Source: Chersky-840 sp963794615 (GTDB taxonomy: Bacteria; Actinomycetota; Acidimicrobiia; Acidimicrobiales; UBA8190). From it: a DNA stretch of 64,000 nucleotides. Under the pieces are notes generated by a model, which was given only the letters and a program-made list of their open reading frames with translations, did no database searches and was not told where the DNA came from. The DNA lies in contig CAWCEP010000009.1 of assembly GCA_963794615.1 (NCBI GenBank), forward strand, positions 310,001 to 374,000, in the 5' to 3' direction. Made by a program: the position numbers and the translations under genes. Shown here in pieces: positions 1 through 9,672 of the stretch; within the stretch, counting starts at the first letter, position 1; each line of letters opens with the position of its first letter.

Positions 1-318
1 TCGCCACCGCGGTGGTCGTGGGGGCTGCCGTCGTCGGAGGCACCGTTGCCGGAGTTGTCGTCGGCACGGTGGTCGGCGGGACGTACCGAGGCGGGATCGT
101 CGTCGCCGAAGGCACCGTTGTCGGGCCAAGACCGTCGTCGTCGAGATCGGCTCGACCGTCGTTGTCGAGCGGGACGACCCGAGGGTCGGGGAGGAGACGA
201 CCCGAGGCGTGTGGTGACCGGCGAAGGCCCAGGCGTTCACGCCCACCAACGCGAGCACAACGACTCCGAGCAATGCCACGACCACGAGCCGCCGCCGAGG
301 GCGTTCGTGCGTCACCAC
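1..318 (-). CDS. Membrane-anchored protein with Thr/Pro-rich linker (partial)
   Basis: Only the N-terminal part is in the window; the gene runs off the left edge. Reading from a GTG at 318 there are a few basic residues, then one hydrophobic segment (about residues 11-32, ending near VNAWAFAG), then a Ser/Thr-rich stretch with TTTVEPISTTT. From about position 128 a Thr/Pro-rich linker (repeats of the type VPTTTPATVPPTT) continues only in another frame, so I infer one indel near 119-128. The layout fits a signal-anchor protein with an extracytoplasmic linker leading to a domain outside the window. Function unknown. Confidence 0.5.
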   Translation of the reverse strand, partial: MVTHERPRRRLVVVALLGVVVLALVGVNAWAFAGHHTPRVVSSPTLGSSRSTTTVEPISTTTVLARQRCLRRRRSRLGTSRRPPCRRQLRQRCLRRRQPPRPPRWR

Positions 319-460
319 TCTGTCCCCGTCCCGGACAGGTCCATGCCCGGATCATCGGCCTACCCGACAGGATTCTTGAACGGAGGCGATTTCACCCGGT
401 CGAGCGGCAACCGCAAACCACCGGTCGGACTGCTGCGAGCCATGCCGCCATGATGGGCGG

Positions 461-916
461 GTGACGATCCTTCGTCTCGAATCTCCCGACGGGCCCGCCG
501 GGCGCTCCCTGCTGGCCGGCTTCGCCGAGGAGATCGCAACGCTCTACCCGGGATGGACCGCGGAGACCGGGCCTTCTGCCACGGCGGAGGAGCTCAGTCC
601 TCCCGACGGGCTTTTTCTCGTCGCCTACGCAGATGATCAACCCGTGGGGTGCGGCGGGATCAAACGGCTTTCGGAGACGGTGGCAGAGCTCAAGCGCCTC
701 TATGTTGCGCCCCCGGCGCGGAACCTGGGTCTCGCCCACGACCTGCTCGAAGCCCTCGAGGACGGTGCCCGTCACGCGGGCTACAGCATCGTGCGCTTGG
801 ACACAGGCGCCAACCAGCCCGCCGCGGTGTGCCTCTTTCGCTCCTCCGGCTACACCGAGATCAACGACTACAACGACAACCCCTACGCAAGCTATTGGTT
901 CGAAAAGGCGTTGTAG
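461..916 (+). CDS. GNAT family N-acetyltransferase
   Basis: An intact 151-residue protein from a GTG start. The C-terminal half carries the GNAT core: a beta strand ending in ELKRLYVAP, then a pyrophosphate-binding-like turn (ARNLGLAHDLLEAL) that is a loose version of the R/Q-x-x-G-x-G/A loop, then LDTGANQPAAVCLFRSSGY, the usual beta5-alpha4 segment of small acetyltransferases. Such enzymes move an acetyl group from acetyl-CoA to an amine; the substrate cannot be read from the sequence. It stands alone, with a 245-base gap before the next gene, so it is probably monocistronic. Confidence 0.85.
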   Translation: MTILRLESPDGPAGRSLLAGFAEEIATLYPGWTAETGPSATAEELSPPDGLFLVAYADDQPVGCGGIKRLSETVAELKRLYVAPPARNLGLAHDLLEALEDGARHAGYSIVRLDTGANQPAAVCLFRSSGYTEINDYNDNPYASYWFEKAL

Positions 917-1161
917 CCGGTCCGATGACTGCTGCCAGACGTGTCGGGGCTAGCTGAGCAACATCGGCGCTCCTCAGGTCGAGGCGTGCGAGCCCGGTCC
1001 GTTGACAGCCAAGTCGCTCGGAGGTGCGCCGGTCATGAGGGCTCCTGATTCGATCGGGGCGGCTCAGGCACCTTGGGTCGACCCCGTGCGCCGTGCACCG
1101 AGGCATCCCCTGGTCTATAAACGACATCGTCGAAACCAGGGCACGAGAAGGAGGACTGGTC

Positions 1162-1524
1162 ATGGCTGGACTGGAGCGCAAGCGGTTCGACAACGCCGAC
1201 GAGACCCGATCGTTTCGAGACAAGGGTCAGGTAAGGATCGTCAACATGGGTGACGGTGTCGTCGGCCTGGCCACGTTCGAGCCGGGCTGGAAGTGGTCCG
1301 ACCATGTGAAGCCGATCGTCGGGACAGACAGCTGCCAAGCGGCGCACGTCGGGTACGTCCTGTCCGGCCGCCAGGTGATCCTCATGGACGACGGCACCCA
1401 ACTTGAGATCGGCGCCGGTGACGTCGTCTCCATTCCGGCCGGCCATGACGGCTGGACCATCGGTGACGAGCCTTGCGTGGTGGTGGACTTCGCCGGCATG
1501 GCCAATTACGCCAAGCCCGTCTGA
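1162..1524 (+). CDS. Small cupin-domain protein
   Basis: A 120-residue protein started at the ATG at 1162 because AAGGAGG lies at 1148-1154, a strong ribosome-binding site; the frame is open further upstream to 1093 without a comparable site. The cupin fold is visible as the run HVGYVLSGRQVILMDDG followed by IGAGDVVSIPAGHDGW, the second conserved cupin motif. Metal-ligand His residues are only partly present (H in the first motif and in PAGHDGW), so it may be a non-catalytic binding protein. A good -10-like TATAAA lies at 1116-1121 with only a weak -35. It is 37 bases upstream of an LLM oxidoreductase and could be cotranscribed with it. Confidence 0.8.
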   Translation: MAGLERKRFDNADETRSFRDKGQVRIVNMGDGVVGLATFEPGWKWSDHVKPIVGTDSCQAAHVGYVLSGRQVILMDDGTQLEIGAGDVVSIPAGHDGWTIGDEPCVVVDFAGMANYAKPV

Positions 1525-1561
1525 GGCGCCGCCGCCTCGCCGCCGCCGATAACGTCGGGCC

Positions 1562-2397
1562 ATGCGATTCGGGATCGACGTGGCCCAGCAGCGGGCCGAG
1601 TTCGCCGAGATCGTCGAACGGGTGCGCTTCGGCGAGGACCTCGGCTTCGACGGGGCGTGGGGATTCGACCACTTCGTCCCCATGTACGGGGAAGGCCCCG
1701 GCAACTGCTTCGAGGGAATGACCACGCTGGCGGCGCTGGCCGCGGCCACGAGCACCATCCGCCTGGGCCTGCTCGTCACCGGCGTGACGTACCGCCATCC
1801 TTCGATCCTCGCCGCCGAGGCGGTGACGGTCGACCACGCCAGTGGGGGCCGGCTCGAGCTCGCTCTCGGGGCGGCGTGGTTCGAGCCTGAGCACCGGCAG
1901 CTGGGACTGGAGTTCCCACCGACGGGACGTCGTTTCGACATGCTCGAAGACGAGCTGGAGATGCTGACCAGGCTGTTCACGGGAGAGGTCGTGTCGTACC
2001 AGGGGGCGCGAGTTCACCTTGGACAATGCCCAGATGCGGCCGGTGCCCGTGCAGCGACCGCACCCGCCGATCTGGATCGGAGGCTCGGGGCGCCGGCGAA
2101 CGCTCCCTCTGGCCGCGCAGTGGGCGGACGTGTGGCACACCTACGGCAGCCCCGACCAGCTCGCCGCGTTGGGCACGGAGGTCGACCGCCTGGCGGAGGC
2201 GGCGGGGCGCGACCCGGCGTGCGATCCTGCGGGCATCGTCGCTGTCGTTGTCCGAGCCCTGGGACGACGTCCGGCGTGCGGTGGCGGCCATGCGCGACGT
2301 CGGTATCGGCTATCTCGTGTGCGGGTGGCCCGGTGAGGGAAGTGCACGCGTCGAGGAGTTCGTGACGACGGTCATGCCGGAGTTCGGCGCCGGCTGA
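1562..2397 (+). CDS. LLM-class (luciferase-like) F420-dependent oxidoreductase, frameshifted
   Basis: The start at 1562 gives MRFGIDVAQQRAEFAEI, the beta1 strand of bacterial luciferase-like TIM barrels, then LGFDGAWGFDHF, RLGLLVTGVTYRHP and ELALGAAWFEPEH, all standard for F420-dependent LLM enzymes. The protein then changes frame near 2010 (continuing FTLDNAQMRPVPVQ and PHPPIWIGGSG, the second hallmark) and again near 2220-2240 (continuing SEPWDDVRRAVAAM to the stop at 2397). With both shifts corrected it is about 278 residues, normal for the family. Such enzymes move hydride between coenzyme F420 and a small substrate, which cannot be identified here. The breaks look like sequence errors. 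Confidence 0.8.
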
Positions 2398-2407
2398 GCG
2401 TCGGCGG

Positions 2408-3251
2408 TCAGCGACCTTCGAAACGCGGTTCCCGGCCTTCGAGCATGGCCCGCACGCCTTCGACGGCGTCGGCCGTCCCCGCCAGGGCGACCTGTTCGGC
2501 GAGCTCGTGGCGCATGGCCTGGCGCGCCCCATCGGCGACGCCGGCGCGCAGCGTGGCCCTCGTCGACGACACCGCCAGGGGCGCCCCCGCCGCGATCTGT
2601 CTGGCCAGCTCGAGCGCCACGGCTCCCTCGTCGCCGGCCGGGACCACCCGCTGGGCGATACCGATCCTGCCCGCCTCGGCGGCGACCACCCGCCGTCCCG
2701 TGAGGAGCAGCTCCGACGCCCGGCCGGACCCCACCACGGCGGGAAGGGCGGTGCTCAGCGCGAAGCCGGGGTGGATGCCGAGACGCACGAAGTTGGCCTG
2801 GAACCAGCCGAGCTCCCCGACCACGCACAGGTCACAGGCGAGCGCCAGTCCGAACCCGGCGCCGATGGCCGCGCCCTGGACGGCCGCCACGAGCGGCACG
2901 GGAGCATCGAAGATCCGCACCGCCTGCTGGTAGAACGCGGCCGTCGGTCGCCTCGAAGCCACCCTGGGCGGTGGGGTCGGGGGCATCGCCGGAACGGAAG
3001 TCGGCACCGGCGCAGAACGACCGCCCTTCGGAGCACACCACCGCGGCCCGGGCGACGCCGTCGAGACCGGCAACGGCGTCGGCCAACCTGCGCAGCACCG
3101 GCTCGGTGAGCAGGTTGTGCGGAGGCCGTCGCAGGGTGACGACGGCCACGTCTCCGTCGTGGTCCACGGAGACGTCGCCCCCGGCGCCGGGGGCACCGTC
3201 GTTGCCCGCGTCGGGCGACGCGGGCTCGTCCCGAGATCGTCTCGACGCCAA
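2408..3251 (-). CDS. Enoyl-CoA hydratase/isomerase family protein, frameshifted
   Basis: The C-terminal two thirds are one clean frame: VPLVAAVQGAAIGAGFGLAL (the crotonase oxyanion-hole region), GFALSTALPAVVGSGRASEL and LTGRRVVAAEAGRIGIAQRV are all crotonase-fold signatures. The N-terminal part (VVTLRRPPHNLLTEPVLRRL, then CSEGRSFCAGADF, the first oxyanion-hole motif) lies in another frame, joined near 2948. Corrected length is about 280 residues, as expected. The start at 3251 is 12 bases downstream of the diguanylate cyclase stop on the same strand, so the two are probably cotranscribed. The likely role is hydration or isomerisation of an acyl-CoA; substrate unknown. Confidence 0.8.
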
Positions 3252-3263
3252 CGGTTGTCGGGA

Positions 3264-4260
3264 CTACCCCCGCCCGCGCCGTCGGGCGCGGCGGCCCTTG
3301 AGCATGGCGGTCTCGGCCGCGGCGATGAGGTCGTCGAGTGTGTCGTGTTCGTGGAGATCGGCGAATCCCACGCTGGCGGTCGAACCCGGCGCCTCCTCGG
3401 AGAGGATGACGGCGAACTCCTTGAAGCGAAGTTCGGCCGTGGCCATGTCCGAACCGGGCAGGGAGAAGAGGAACTCGTCACCACCGAGCCGGGCGATCAC
3501 GTCGTAGGACCGCAGCGTGGCCCGGAGGGCGGCGGTGACCTTGCGCAGGATCTCGTCCCCGGCTCGCGAGCCCCGGGCGTCGTTCACCACCTTCATCCTG
3601 TCGACGTTCAGGTATCCGAGGACGAACTGCTCTCCGCCGCGCCGGCACCGATCGATCTCGCGACCGAGGGCGGCGAAGCCCGCTTGGCGGTTGAGCACGC
3701 CGGTCAGCTCGTCGCGAGTGAGCCGGTCAGAGTCTCGCCCTGCATCGGGAGGGACGTGGCGCAGGAGTGGCGTCGACACGGGCTCGGGGGAGGCGCGGGC
3801 ACGGGTACCGACCTTGGGCACCGGACGGGCCGGCGCCGCGGCGAGGGCCGTCTCGGGAGCCGACACCCGGGCGGGATGATCGCCCGGCGCCTCGACTTTG
3901 TCGCTGGGCCGCGAACGGTGACGGGTCTCGAGGGCTCGCCCGCGGCGGGTCGACGGGAGCCGCCGGCGGGGCGTCGCCGCTCGACACCACGCCGCGCACG
4001 AGGTCGGCCCACAGGTGACGATCTCGGTGACCTGCTCGGCCACGAGGTCCAAGATGGCGTCCCGGTCGGCGGGTTCGAGGTGGCGGAGCTGGGCGTGCAG
4101 CTTGGTGGCGCCGTCGGACAGGGCGGTGGCCACCTTGAGGAGCCGCTGCGCCGGAGACCACCGCGGCGTCCTCGGTGGTCACGGCGGGAGTTCCTCGCTC
4201 ACCCTGGATGGCGGAGAGCCGTCTGCGACCGAGGCGTGGATCGTCGTCCAGGTCCTGCAT
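3264..4260 (-). CDS. Diguanylate cyclase (GGDEF domain), frameshifted near N-terminus
   Basis: The C-terminal ~165 residues are a GGDEF domain: LTRDELTGVLNRQAGF opens it, then LGYLNVDRMKVVND, and the active site RLGGDEFLF is intact. An RxxD inhibitory site (RSYD) sits five residues before GGDEF, so product inhibition by c-di-GMP is likely. The N-terminal region is a helical segment (LHAQLRHLEPADRDAILDLV) and a low-complexity Pro/Arg linker, with no recognisable sensor. The ATG at 4260 is preceded on its strand by GGGGGAA at a normal distance; one frame change near 4145 joins this start to the rest. No membrane segment is visible, so it is probably cytoplasmic. Confidence 0.82.
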
Positions 4261-4347
4261 GGCACTTCCCCCGTTTAGTCGTCACCGGCAGTGAACGCAA
4301 AACTACATTACTGTCACTTCGAGACCTGGATCCCGGACCGGAAGCGT

Positions 4348-4365
4348 CCCGGTGAGGGAACCGGG
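4348..4365 (-). terminator. Hairpin downstream of the second LLM gene
   Basis: A perfect 6-bp stem (CCCGGT/ACCGGG) with a 6-base loop lies about 40 bases past the stop of the minus-strand LLM gene and before the diguanylate cyclase promoter region. There is no T-run after it, so it is only a possible terminator. Confidence 0.3.
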
Positions 4366-4403
4366 CCGGCCGGAGCTGCCGGCGCCGAGTTCGTCGGTGC
4401 GCC

Positions 4404-5283
4404 TCAGCACGCCCGGGCCCGCTCGATGCACGGGTCGAGGGCCTCGAAGGCAGCCGGGACGTCGTCGGCCGACATGGCGAAGAGCAGCGCGGACACGGCG
4501 TCGGCGCCGGCCGCGGCGTACTGCTCGGTGATCGGGCATCGAGCGGCTTGAAGTACGGGCACACCGTCACCGTGATCTCGGCCGCGGGCCGCGCCCGTGC
4601 TCGTCGAGCAGCTCGTCGAGCTGCGCCACGGCGTCGGGGAGGTCAGCCGGGGCACGGTTGAAGGTGTGCCAGCCCTGCCCGGCCCGGGCGACGCGTCGCA
4701 GGGCGGCGTCGCTCTCGCCGCCGATGTGGATGGGAGGGTGGGGGTCCTGGACGGGCTTGGGATGCAGGTTGCACGCCGGCAGCGTGTAGTACGTCGCCCG
4801 AGAACGACGACGGGTCGTCGCACCACAAGGCGTGCAGGACCTGCGAGGTAGTCGTCGGTGCGCTCCCCGCGTCGTTCCCAGGCGCACGTCGACCGCCTCG
4901 AACTCCTCGCGTCAGCCAACCCACGCCGACACCGAGGTCGACGCGCCCGTTCGACAGCCAGTCGACGGTGGCCACCTCCTTGGCCGTGTAGACCGGGTTG
5001 CGCTGGGGCAGCAGGCACATGGCGGTGCCCAGTCGGACCGACGTCGTGACGGCGGCCAGGAAGGCCAGGGTGGTGAAGGGCTCGAGCAGGCCCGATCCGG
5101 GCGGGATGGGCGCCTGGCCGTCGTCGGCGTAGGGATACCTCGAGGCGTAGTGCTCGAAGGTCACCACGTGCTCTCCCACCCAGATGCCGTGCACGGCACG
5201 CGCCTCGGCTTCGCGCCCACCGCGGCCAGGAACTCCGGCGTGGCGAACGGATTGGCGGTCGGCAACCAGATGTCGAAGTCCAT
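4404..5283 (-). CDS. LLM-class F420-dependent oxidoreductase, multiply frameshifted
   Basis: The start MDFDIWLPTANPFATPEF at 5283 is followed, after frame changes, by HGIWVGEHVVTFEHYASRYP, TTLAFLAAVTTSVRLGTAM, YTAKEVATVDWLSNGRVDLG and PVQDPHPPIHIGGESDAALR, in the order and spacing of the LLM/TIGR03619-type family. The C-terminus (EQYAAAGADAVSALLF to the stop at 4404) belongs to the same fold. At least four frame changes are needed (about 5215, 4900, 4830 and 4600-4540), giving about 290 residues. The start is 5 bases from the stop of the upstream nitroreductase-like gene, so the pair is probably one transcript, sensible since both families use F420. Confidence 0.72.
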
Positions 5284-5288
5284 GACTG

Positions 5289-5738
5289 CTACGCGGGTCG
5301 GGTGTCGTGATCCGGAAGACGGGGTGCTCCGGGGCGATGCGCCGCAGCTCGTCGTCGGAGGAGTCGGCCGACACGCCGTCGAAGAACCTTCCCACCTCGA
5401 ACTTCCAGCGCCGGAGATAGGCCCGCAGGACGTCGACCTTGTCGTCGTCGCCGAGCTCCTCGGCGCGTGAACGGCTCCACCCGCGGCCCACGACGAGCTC
5501 GCCTTCACCGGCCACCCTGAAGTTGCGCACCCATTCGGTCTCGCCCCGGGGCGCCACCAGGTAGCGGCGGTCGTCGATGGTGAGGACGTTGACCGGGTTG
5601 CTGCGCCACTGGCCCGACTTCCGGCCCCGCACCCGCAGCACCCGCGAGCCCCACACGCTGACACCCAGGCGCGTGAGGCCCGGCCACGGCGGCGTTGAAG
5701 ATCTTGTCGGACGACGTCGGCTGTCGGTAGTGCGGCAT
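5289..5738 (-). CDS. Deazaflavin (F420)-dependent nitroreductase family (DDN-like), frameshifted
   Basis: The start MPHYRQPTSSDKIFNAAVAG is joined by one frame change near 5690 to LGVSVWGSRVLRVRGRKSGQ and WRSNPVNVLTIDDRRYLVAP, then GETEWVRNFRVAGEGELVVG. This is the split-barrel pattern of the DDN/Rv3547 family, in which the RGRKSG turn and the YLVAP...W.RN motif hold F420. The C-terminus HPVFRI is also typical. A second small shift brings the stop to 5289. Length is about 149 residues, as expected. Likely role: F420-dependent reduction of a quinone or nitro-type compound at the membrane; substrate unknown. It is followed directly by an LLM oxidoreductase. Confidence 0.78.
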
Positions 5739-5796
5739 CCCGCCATCATGACAAGAGCGTCGGGCCCAGAGCCACCGATGCGCGACCCGGAGCTCG

Positions 5797-6536
5797 TCAC
5801 CGCAGGTGGAGCCCGCCGTCGACCATCACGATCTCGCCGGTGACATAGCGGGCGCCCACCAGGCCGAGGATCACGTCGGCGATGTCCTCGGGCGTGCCCG
5901 AGCGCTGCAGCGGCGCCATGGCCCGCACGAACTCCCGCACGACGTCCCAATCCGCCGTCCACGGGGTGTCCACCAGACCGGGGGCCACGGCGTTGACCCG
6001 GATCTCGGGCCCGAGCACGTTGGCGAGGAGCACGGTCATGTGGCTCACCGCCGCCTTGGAGGTGGCGTAGGGGATCGAGCTTCCCCGGGTGGTGTGGCCC
6101 GCCACCGACGAGACGTTCACGATCGACCCCCTCGCCGCTGGCGCGCAGATGGGGAACGGCGGCCACCGTCACCTGCCACGTGCCGATGACGTTCACGTCG
6201 AAGATGCGCCGCCACACCTCGGGCGTGGCCGCCTCGAGATCGGGGTGCGGGATGACCTGCGGTGGTCCCGGCGTTGTTCACGAGGATGTCGAGCCGCCCG
6301 TGGTTCCGACGGCCTGGGCCACGAGCGTGCCGGGCCTGGTCGGCGTCGGCGATGTCGGCCTGGACGTAGCTGGCCCCGGGGAGCTCGGCCGCGAGCGCCT
6401 GGCCCGCCTCGACCGACGACGCCGAGTTCACGACGACGACGGCCCCCTCCCCGGCCAGGGCCCGGGCCGTGGCCGCCCCGATGCCGCTCGACGACCCCGT
6501 CACGAGGGCGACCTTGCCCTGGAGGCTTCCCGGCAT
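5797..6536 (-). CDS. SDR family NAD(P)-dependent oxidoreductase, frameshifted
   Basis: The start at 6536 gives MPGSLQGKVALVTGSSSGIG, the Rossmann TGxxxGIG cofactor loop, followed by LDILVNNAGTT (NNAG motif). After frame changes near 6260 and 6130 it continues with FDVNVIGTWQVTVAAVPHLR, NVSSVAG (catalytic Ser), YATSK (the YxxxK pair), INAVAPGLVDTP-like sequence and GEIVMVDGGLHLR at the end. Length after correction is about 247 residues, the classical SDR size. NAD versus NADP preference and substrate cannot be assigned. It ends about 60 bases upstream of the nitroreductase gene on the same strand and may begin that transcript. Confidence 0.82.
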
Positions 6537-6623
6537 CGTGCGTCTCCCTCGTCTCGGTCGGCGCCGCCCGGACTGCTCGATGCTGTTGCTGTTCTCTTAC
6601 CAGGTTGTCGGTACGGTGGCGGC

Positions 6624-7497
6624 ATGCGGCTCGTGAGCTTCGTGGAACCCGACGCCCCTCTCGTGGTCCGCACCGGCGTGGTGGTCGACGACGAGGTGGT
6701 GGACCTCACCGATCCGTCGGTGGGGCTGCCCGGCGACATGACCGAGTTCCTGGTCGCCGGCGCCGGCGCCATGGAGCGGGCCGCCGACGCCGACCACGTC
6801 GGACGCCCGTCGGTTGGCTCTCGACCACGTGCGTCTGCGCCCGCCGGTGCCCCATCCCGTCAAGGTGCTCGGCATCGGGCTCAACTACGGCGCCCACGTG
6901 GCCGAGACCGGCGCGTCGCGCCCCGAGCACCAGGTGTGGTTCAACAAGCAGCGCACCTGCGTGATCGGGCCCGGCGACGCCATCGAGATCCCGCGCGTCT
7001 CGCCCCAGGTCGACTACGAGGGCGAGCTCGCCTTGGTCATCGGGCGCCGCTGCCGCCACGTGCCCGCCGCCGACGCCGCCTCGGTGGTGGCCGGCTTCAC
7101 CGTCATGAACGACGTGACGGTGCGCGACTGGCAGTGGCGGACCCCGACGTGGACGATGGGGAAGTCCTTCGACACCCACGGGCCGATCGGACCGTGGATC
7201 GTGACCGGGGACGAGGTCGGGGACCCCCATCGCCTCCGCCTCCGGACGTGGGTCAACGGCGACCTGCGTCAGGACGCGTCGACCGACGACATGATCTTCT
7301 CGTGCTGGGAGCAGATCGAGTACCTGTCCACCGTGTTCACCCTCGAGCCCGGGGACATCATCTCGACCGGGACCCCGGCCGGGGTGGGCATGGGCTTCGA
7401 CCCGCCGCGGTGGCTCGTCGACGGCGACGTCGTCCGCATCGAGATCGAACGGGTCGGGACACTCGAGAACCACGTTGTCGACGAGCCCGACTCCTGA
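6624..7497 (+). CDS. Fumarylacetoacetate hydrolase family protein
   Basis: The ATG at 6624 gives MRLVSFVEPDAPLVVRTGVV, typical of FAH-fold proteins, with one frame change near 6808. The second frame is intact and carries the catalytic core: KVLGIGLNYGAHVAETG, DYEGELALVIGRR (metal-ligand Glu residues), GFTVMNDVTVRDWQ, KSFDTHGPIGPWIV and GDIISTGTPAGVGMG. These place it with FAHD1/HpcE-type hydrolases that break a C-C bond in acyl-pyruvates or decarboxylate oxaloacetate using Mg2+. Length about 290 residues is normal. It is convergent with nothing and overlaps the start of the next gene by 23 bases. Confidence 0.87.
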
Positions 7498-7925
7498 CCG
7501 AACGCCCCCTCCTCCCGGCTCCCTGCGCGTGACGCGCAGCGTCGTCATCCCCGCCGACGAGCTCGAATGGCGGTTCACCACCAGCGGCGGTCCCGGTGGT
7601 CAGCACGCCAACAAGGCGAGCACCCGCGCCGAGGTGTCGTTCGACGTGGCGGAGTCCAAGTCCCTCGGCCCCCGCCAGCGGGCCCGGCTCCTCGAGCGGC
7701 TGGGGCCGACGGTGCGCGCCGCCGCCGGCGACGAGCGATCCCAGATGCGCAACCGGGAGATGGCGCTGCAGAGGCTCGCGGCGCGACTCGCCGACGGGCT
7801 CCGGGTGCAGACACCCGCGCGTGGCGACCAGACCCTCGAAATCGGCCCGGGCCCGGCGTCTGAACGACAAGCGTCGCCAATCGGCCCGCAAGCGCGACCG
7901 GGCTCGACCCGCCGACGACGACTGA
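7475..7925 (+). CDS. arfB: ArfB/YaeJ-like peptidyl-tRNA hydrolase (ribosome rescue)
   Basis: A short class-I release-factor-like protein with the catalytic loop SGGPGGQHANKAST (GGQ) at residues about 37-50 and no codon-recognition domain, which matches the alternative rescue factor ArfB/ICT1 type. The basic tail needed to enter the empty mRNA channel is present in another frame at the end (LNDKRRQSARKRDRARP), so one frame change near 7860 is inferred. The start is uncertain: TTG at 7475, inside the upstream gene, or GTG at 7529. Role: hydrolysis of peptidyl-tRNA on stalled ribosomes. About 140-150 residues, as in ArfB. Confidence 0.78.
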
Positions 7926-7946
7926 ACGACGGTCGGGCTCGGTCGC

Positions 7947-8755
7947 TCAGAGGATGTCGGGTCGCAGCAGCGCATCGCTCCCGCCGTCGACGAAGAGCAC
8001 AGAGCCGTGGATGTAGCTGTTGGCCGGGTCGAGGAGGAATCCGATGGCCGCGGCGATCTCGGTCGCATTGGCACGGCGCCCCACCGGCACGGGCAGCGCC
8101 TCGATGAGCGGGCCGAGCACCGGGTCCTCGAGCCCACCCGCCAGCAGCGGGGTGTCCACCGGTCCGGGCGCCACGGCGTTGAGCCGGACCCCGGCCTTTC
8201 CCCAGGCGCCGGCGCGGCGTCGCACGGCACGCGTCAGCGCCAGCTTGCTCATGCCGTAGACCGTCGCACCGTCGACGCCGGCTGCGCAGGCGCACGCCTT
8301 GTCCTCGTCGGCGTCGAGCAGCAGGCCGAGCAGCTCCTCGTGAACGGGAGTGAGGCTGGCCGAGTTCGAGGAGATGACCACGGCGGCGGACGCCTCGCCC
8401 TCGGCGAGGAGGGGCAGCATGCCGTCGAGCACGTCGACGGCCCCGAAGAAGTTGACGCGGGCGATCATGTCGGTGGGCACCGTCTGGGGCCCGAGTCCGG
8501 CGCACACGACCAGACCCGTCGAGGCGGGCTCCCGACAGCTCGGTCACCGCCGCGACCGCCTGGGCCCGACCGGTCGGCGCCCGACAGGTCGGCGATGACC
8601 TGGGCGTCGTGGACGTCGACGCCGATGACACGAAGACCGCTGCGCTCGAATCGCTTGCGGACCGCAGCGCCGATCCCCGAGCCGGATCCGGTGACGGCGA
8701 TGGTGCGGCTGTGGCGGGGGGCGTGGGTCACCTCGGGCCGAGCGCTGCTGTCCAT
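7947..8755 (-). CDS. SDR family oxidoreductase, frameshifted
   Basis: The ATG at 8755 leads to RTIAVTGSGSGIGAAVRKRF (TGxxxGIG cofactor loop) and VIGVDVHDAQVIADL, where the Asp after beta2 suggests NAD rather than NADP. After a frame change near 8530 it continues LVVCAGLG-like sequence, NFFGAVDVLDGMLPLL, ISSNSASL (Ser), YGMSKLALTR (YxxxK) and LNAVAPGPVDTPLL, ending HGSVLFVDGGSDA. Length about 268 residues. This arrangement, with an insertion before the YxxxK, resembles 3-alpha-(or beta-)hydroxysteroid dehydrogenase-like SDRs, but the substrate is not certain. Confidence 0.82.
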
Positions 8756-8811
8756 GGCGGCACGTTGTAGTCGACGGGCGCCGGGTGCGCCTCTCGGGAC
8801 GTTGGAGGAGC

Positions 8812-9386
8812 TCAGGTCGAGCAGTCGAGGCAGGCCATCGTCACCGCATCGGCGAGCTGGACCCGCCTGCGCACCAAGAAGCACGACCGGCACACGAATT
8901 CGTCCGCCCCGCACGGCGCCACCTCGGCGAGCTCGACGCCGTCGGTGAGCACCTGGAGGAGGAGGCTGCGCACGACGACACCGTCTTCGAGCTCGGCTTC
9001 CGCCTCGGCCCTGCCGTCGTCGAGCAGGGCCATGCGGTCGAGAAGGACGAGATCGAGGCTCGCCTCGACGTCCTCGTCGCCGGCGACGTCACCGAGACTC
9101 GTTCCACGGGGACTCCGGGGGAGTGGCGAACGTGACGGGGACGGTGTCGGAGCGTGGCGTCGTCCTCGTCCTCGTCCTCGCCCCCGTGGACGAGGTCTTC
9201 GAGAGACGCCTCGAGGGTGTCCTCCTCCACGTCCTGCTCGAGGAGGTCCTCGTTGTCGAGCTCCTCTTCGAGGATGGCCTCGTCGTCGAGCTCCCCGATG
9301 GCCAGCTCCTCGGGGGGCTCGAGGTCGAGCTCCCCTTCGGTGTAGTGGTTCTCGGCCGCCTCAGGGTGCCTCTCAGCCAGTCTCAT
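8812..9386 (-). CDS. DUF4193-like protein with acidic N-terminal extension
   Basis: The C-terminus ends ADEFVCRSCFLVRRRVQLAD ... ACLDCST. This CxxC ... CxxC arrangement with SCFLV after the first pair is the signature of the actinobacterial DUF4193 family, probably a zinc ribbon. The start at 9386 (MRLAERHPEAAENHY) begins a strongly acidic region of about 90 residues (EELAIGELDDEAILEEELDN and similar). The two parts are joined by a frame change near 9100. Most DUF4193 members are about 100 residues; this one is about 190 because of the acidic region. The function of the family is unknown. Confidence 0.68.
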
Positions 9387-9578
9387 GGGCCAGGATCCCT
9401 CCTCGCCGAGTCCGCCTGGGCCGGCAAGCGCGGTCCGGGCTGGGTTGCGATCGCCTCGTAGGTCCAGCATCGAGCCAGCGGGGCCGCTGCGCAAGGGCTT
9501 TCTGTCCCGGGGGATCCGGGGCGTCCCAAAGGAGGGACACCTGTCCTTACCCGCTCCGGGCCGGGACCGGGCGCCGTC

Positions 9579-9608
9579 TTGACACCCATTTCACATTAAA
9601 TCTAGAAA
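9579..9608 (+). promoter_or_regulatory. Sigma-70-like promoter of the repeat-protein gene
   Basis: A consensus -35 TTGACA at 9579-9584 is followed after 18 bases by TAGAAA at 9603-9608, inside a distinctly AT-rich island in otherwise ~70% GC DNA. It lies about 65 bases before the start codon at 9673. Confidence 0.6.
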
Positions 9609-9617
9609 TACAGGTGA

Positions 9618-9630
9618 TTTAGTCGCTAAA
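9618..9630. promoter_or_regulatory. Palindrome TTTAG-TCG-CTAAA at the expected transcription start
   Basis: A perfect 5-bp inverted repeat with a 3-base centre sits 10-22 bases after the -10 element, exactly where a repressor would block initiation. Which protein binds is unknown. Confidence 0.35.
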
Positions 9631-9672
9631 GTCTCGCCGAGACGAACCGCCCCGAACGAAGAGGAGTTGCCG

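Noticed and set aside
4348..4365. A strong rho-independent terminator
   Set aside because: Stem is good but there is no T-run; kept only as a weak terminator candidate.
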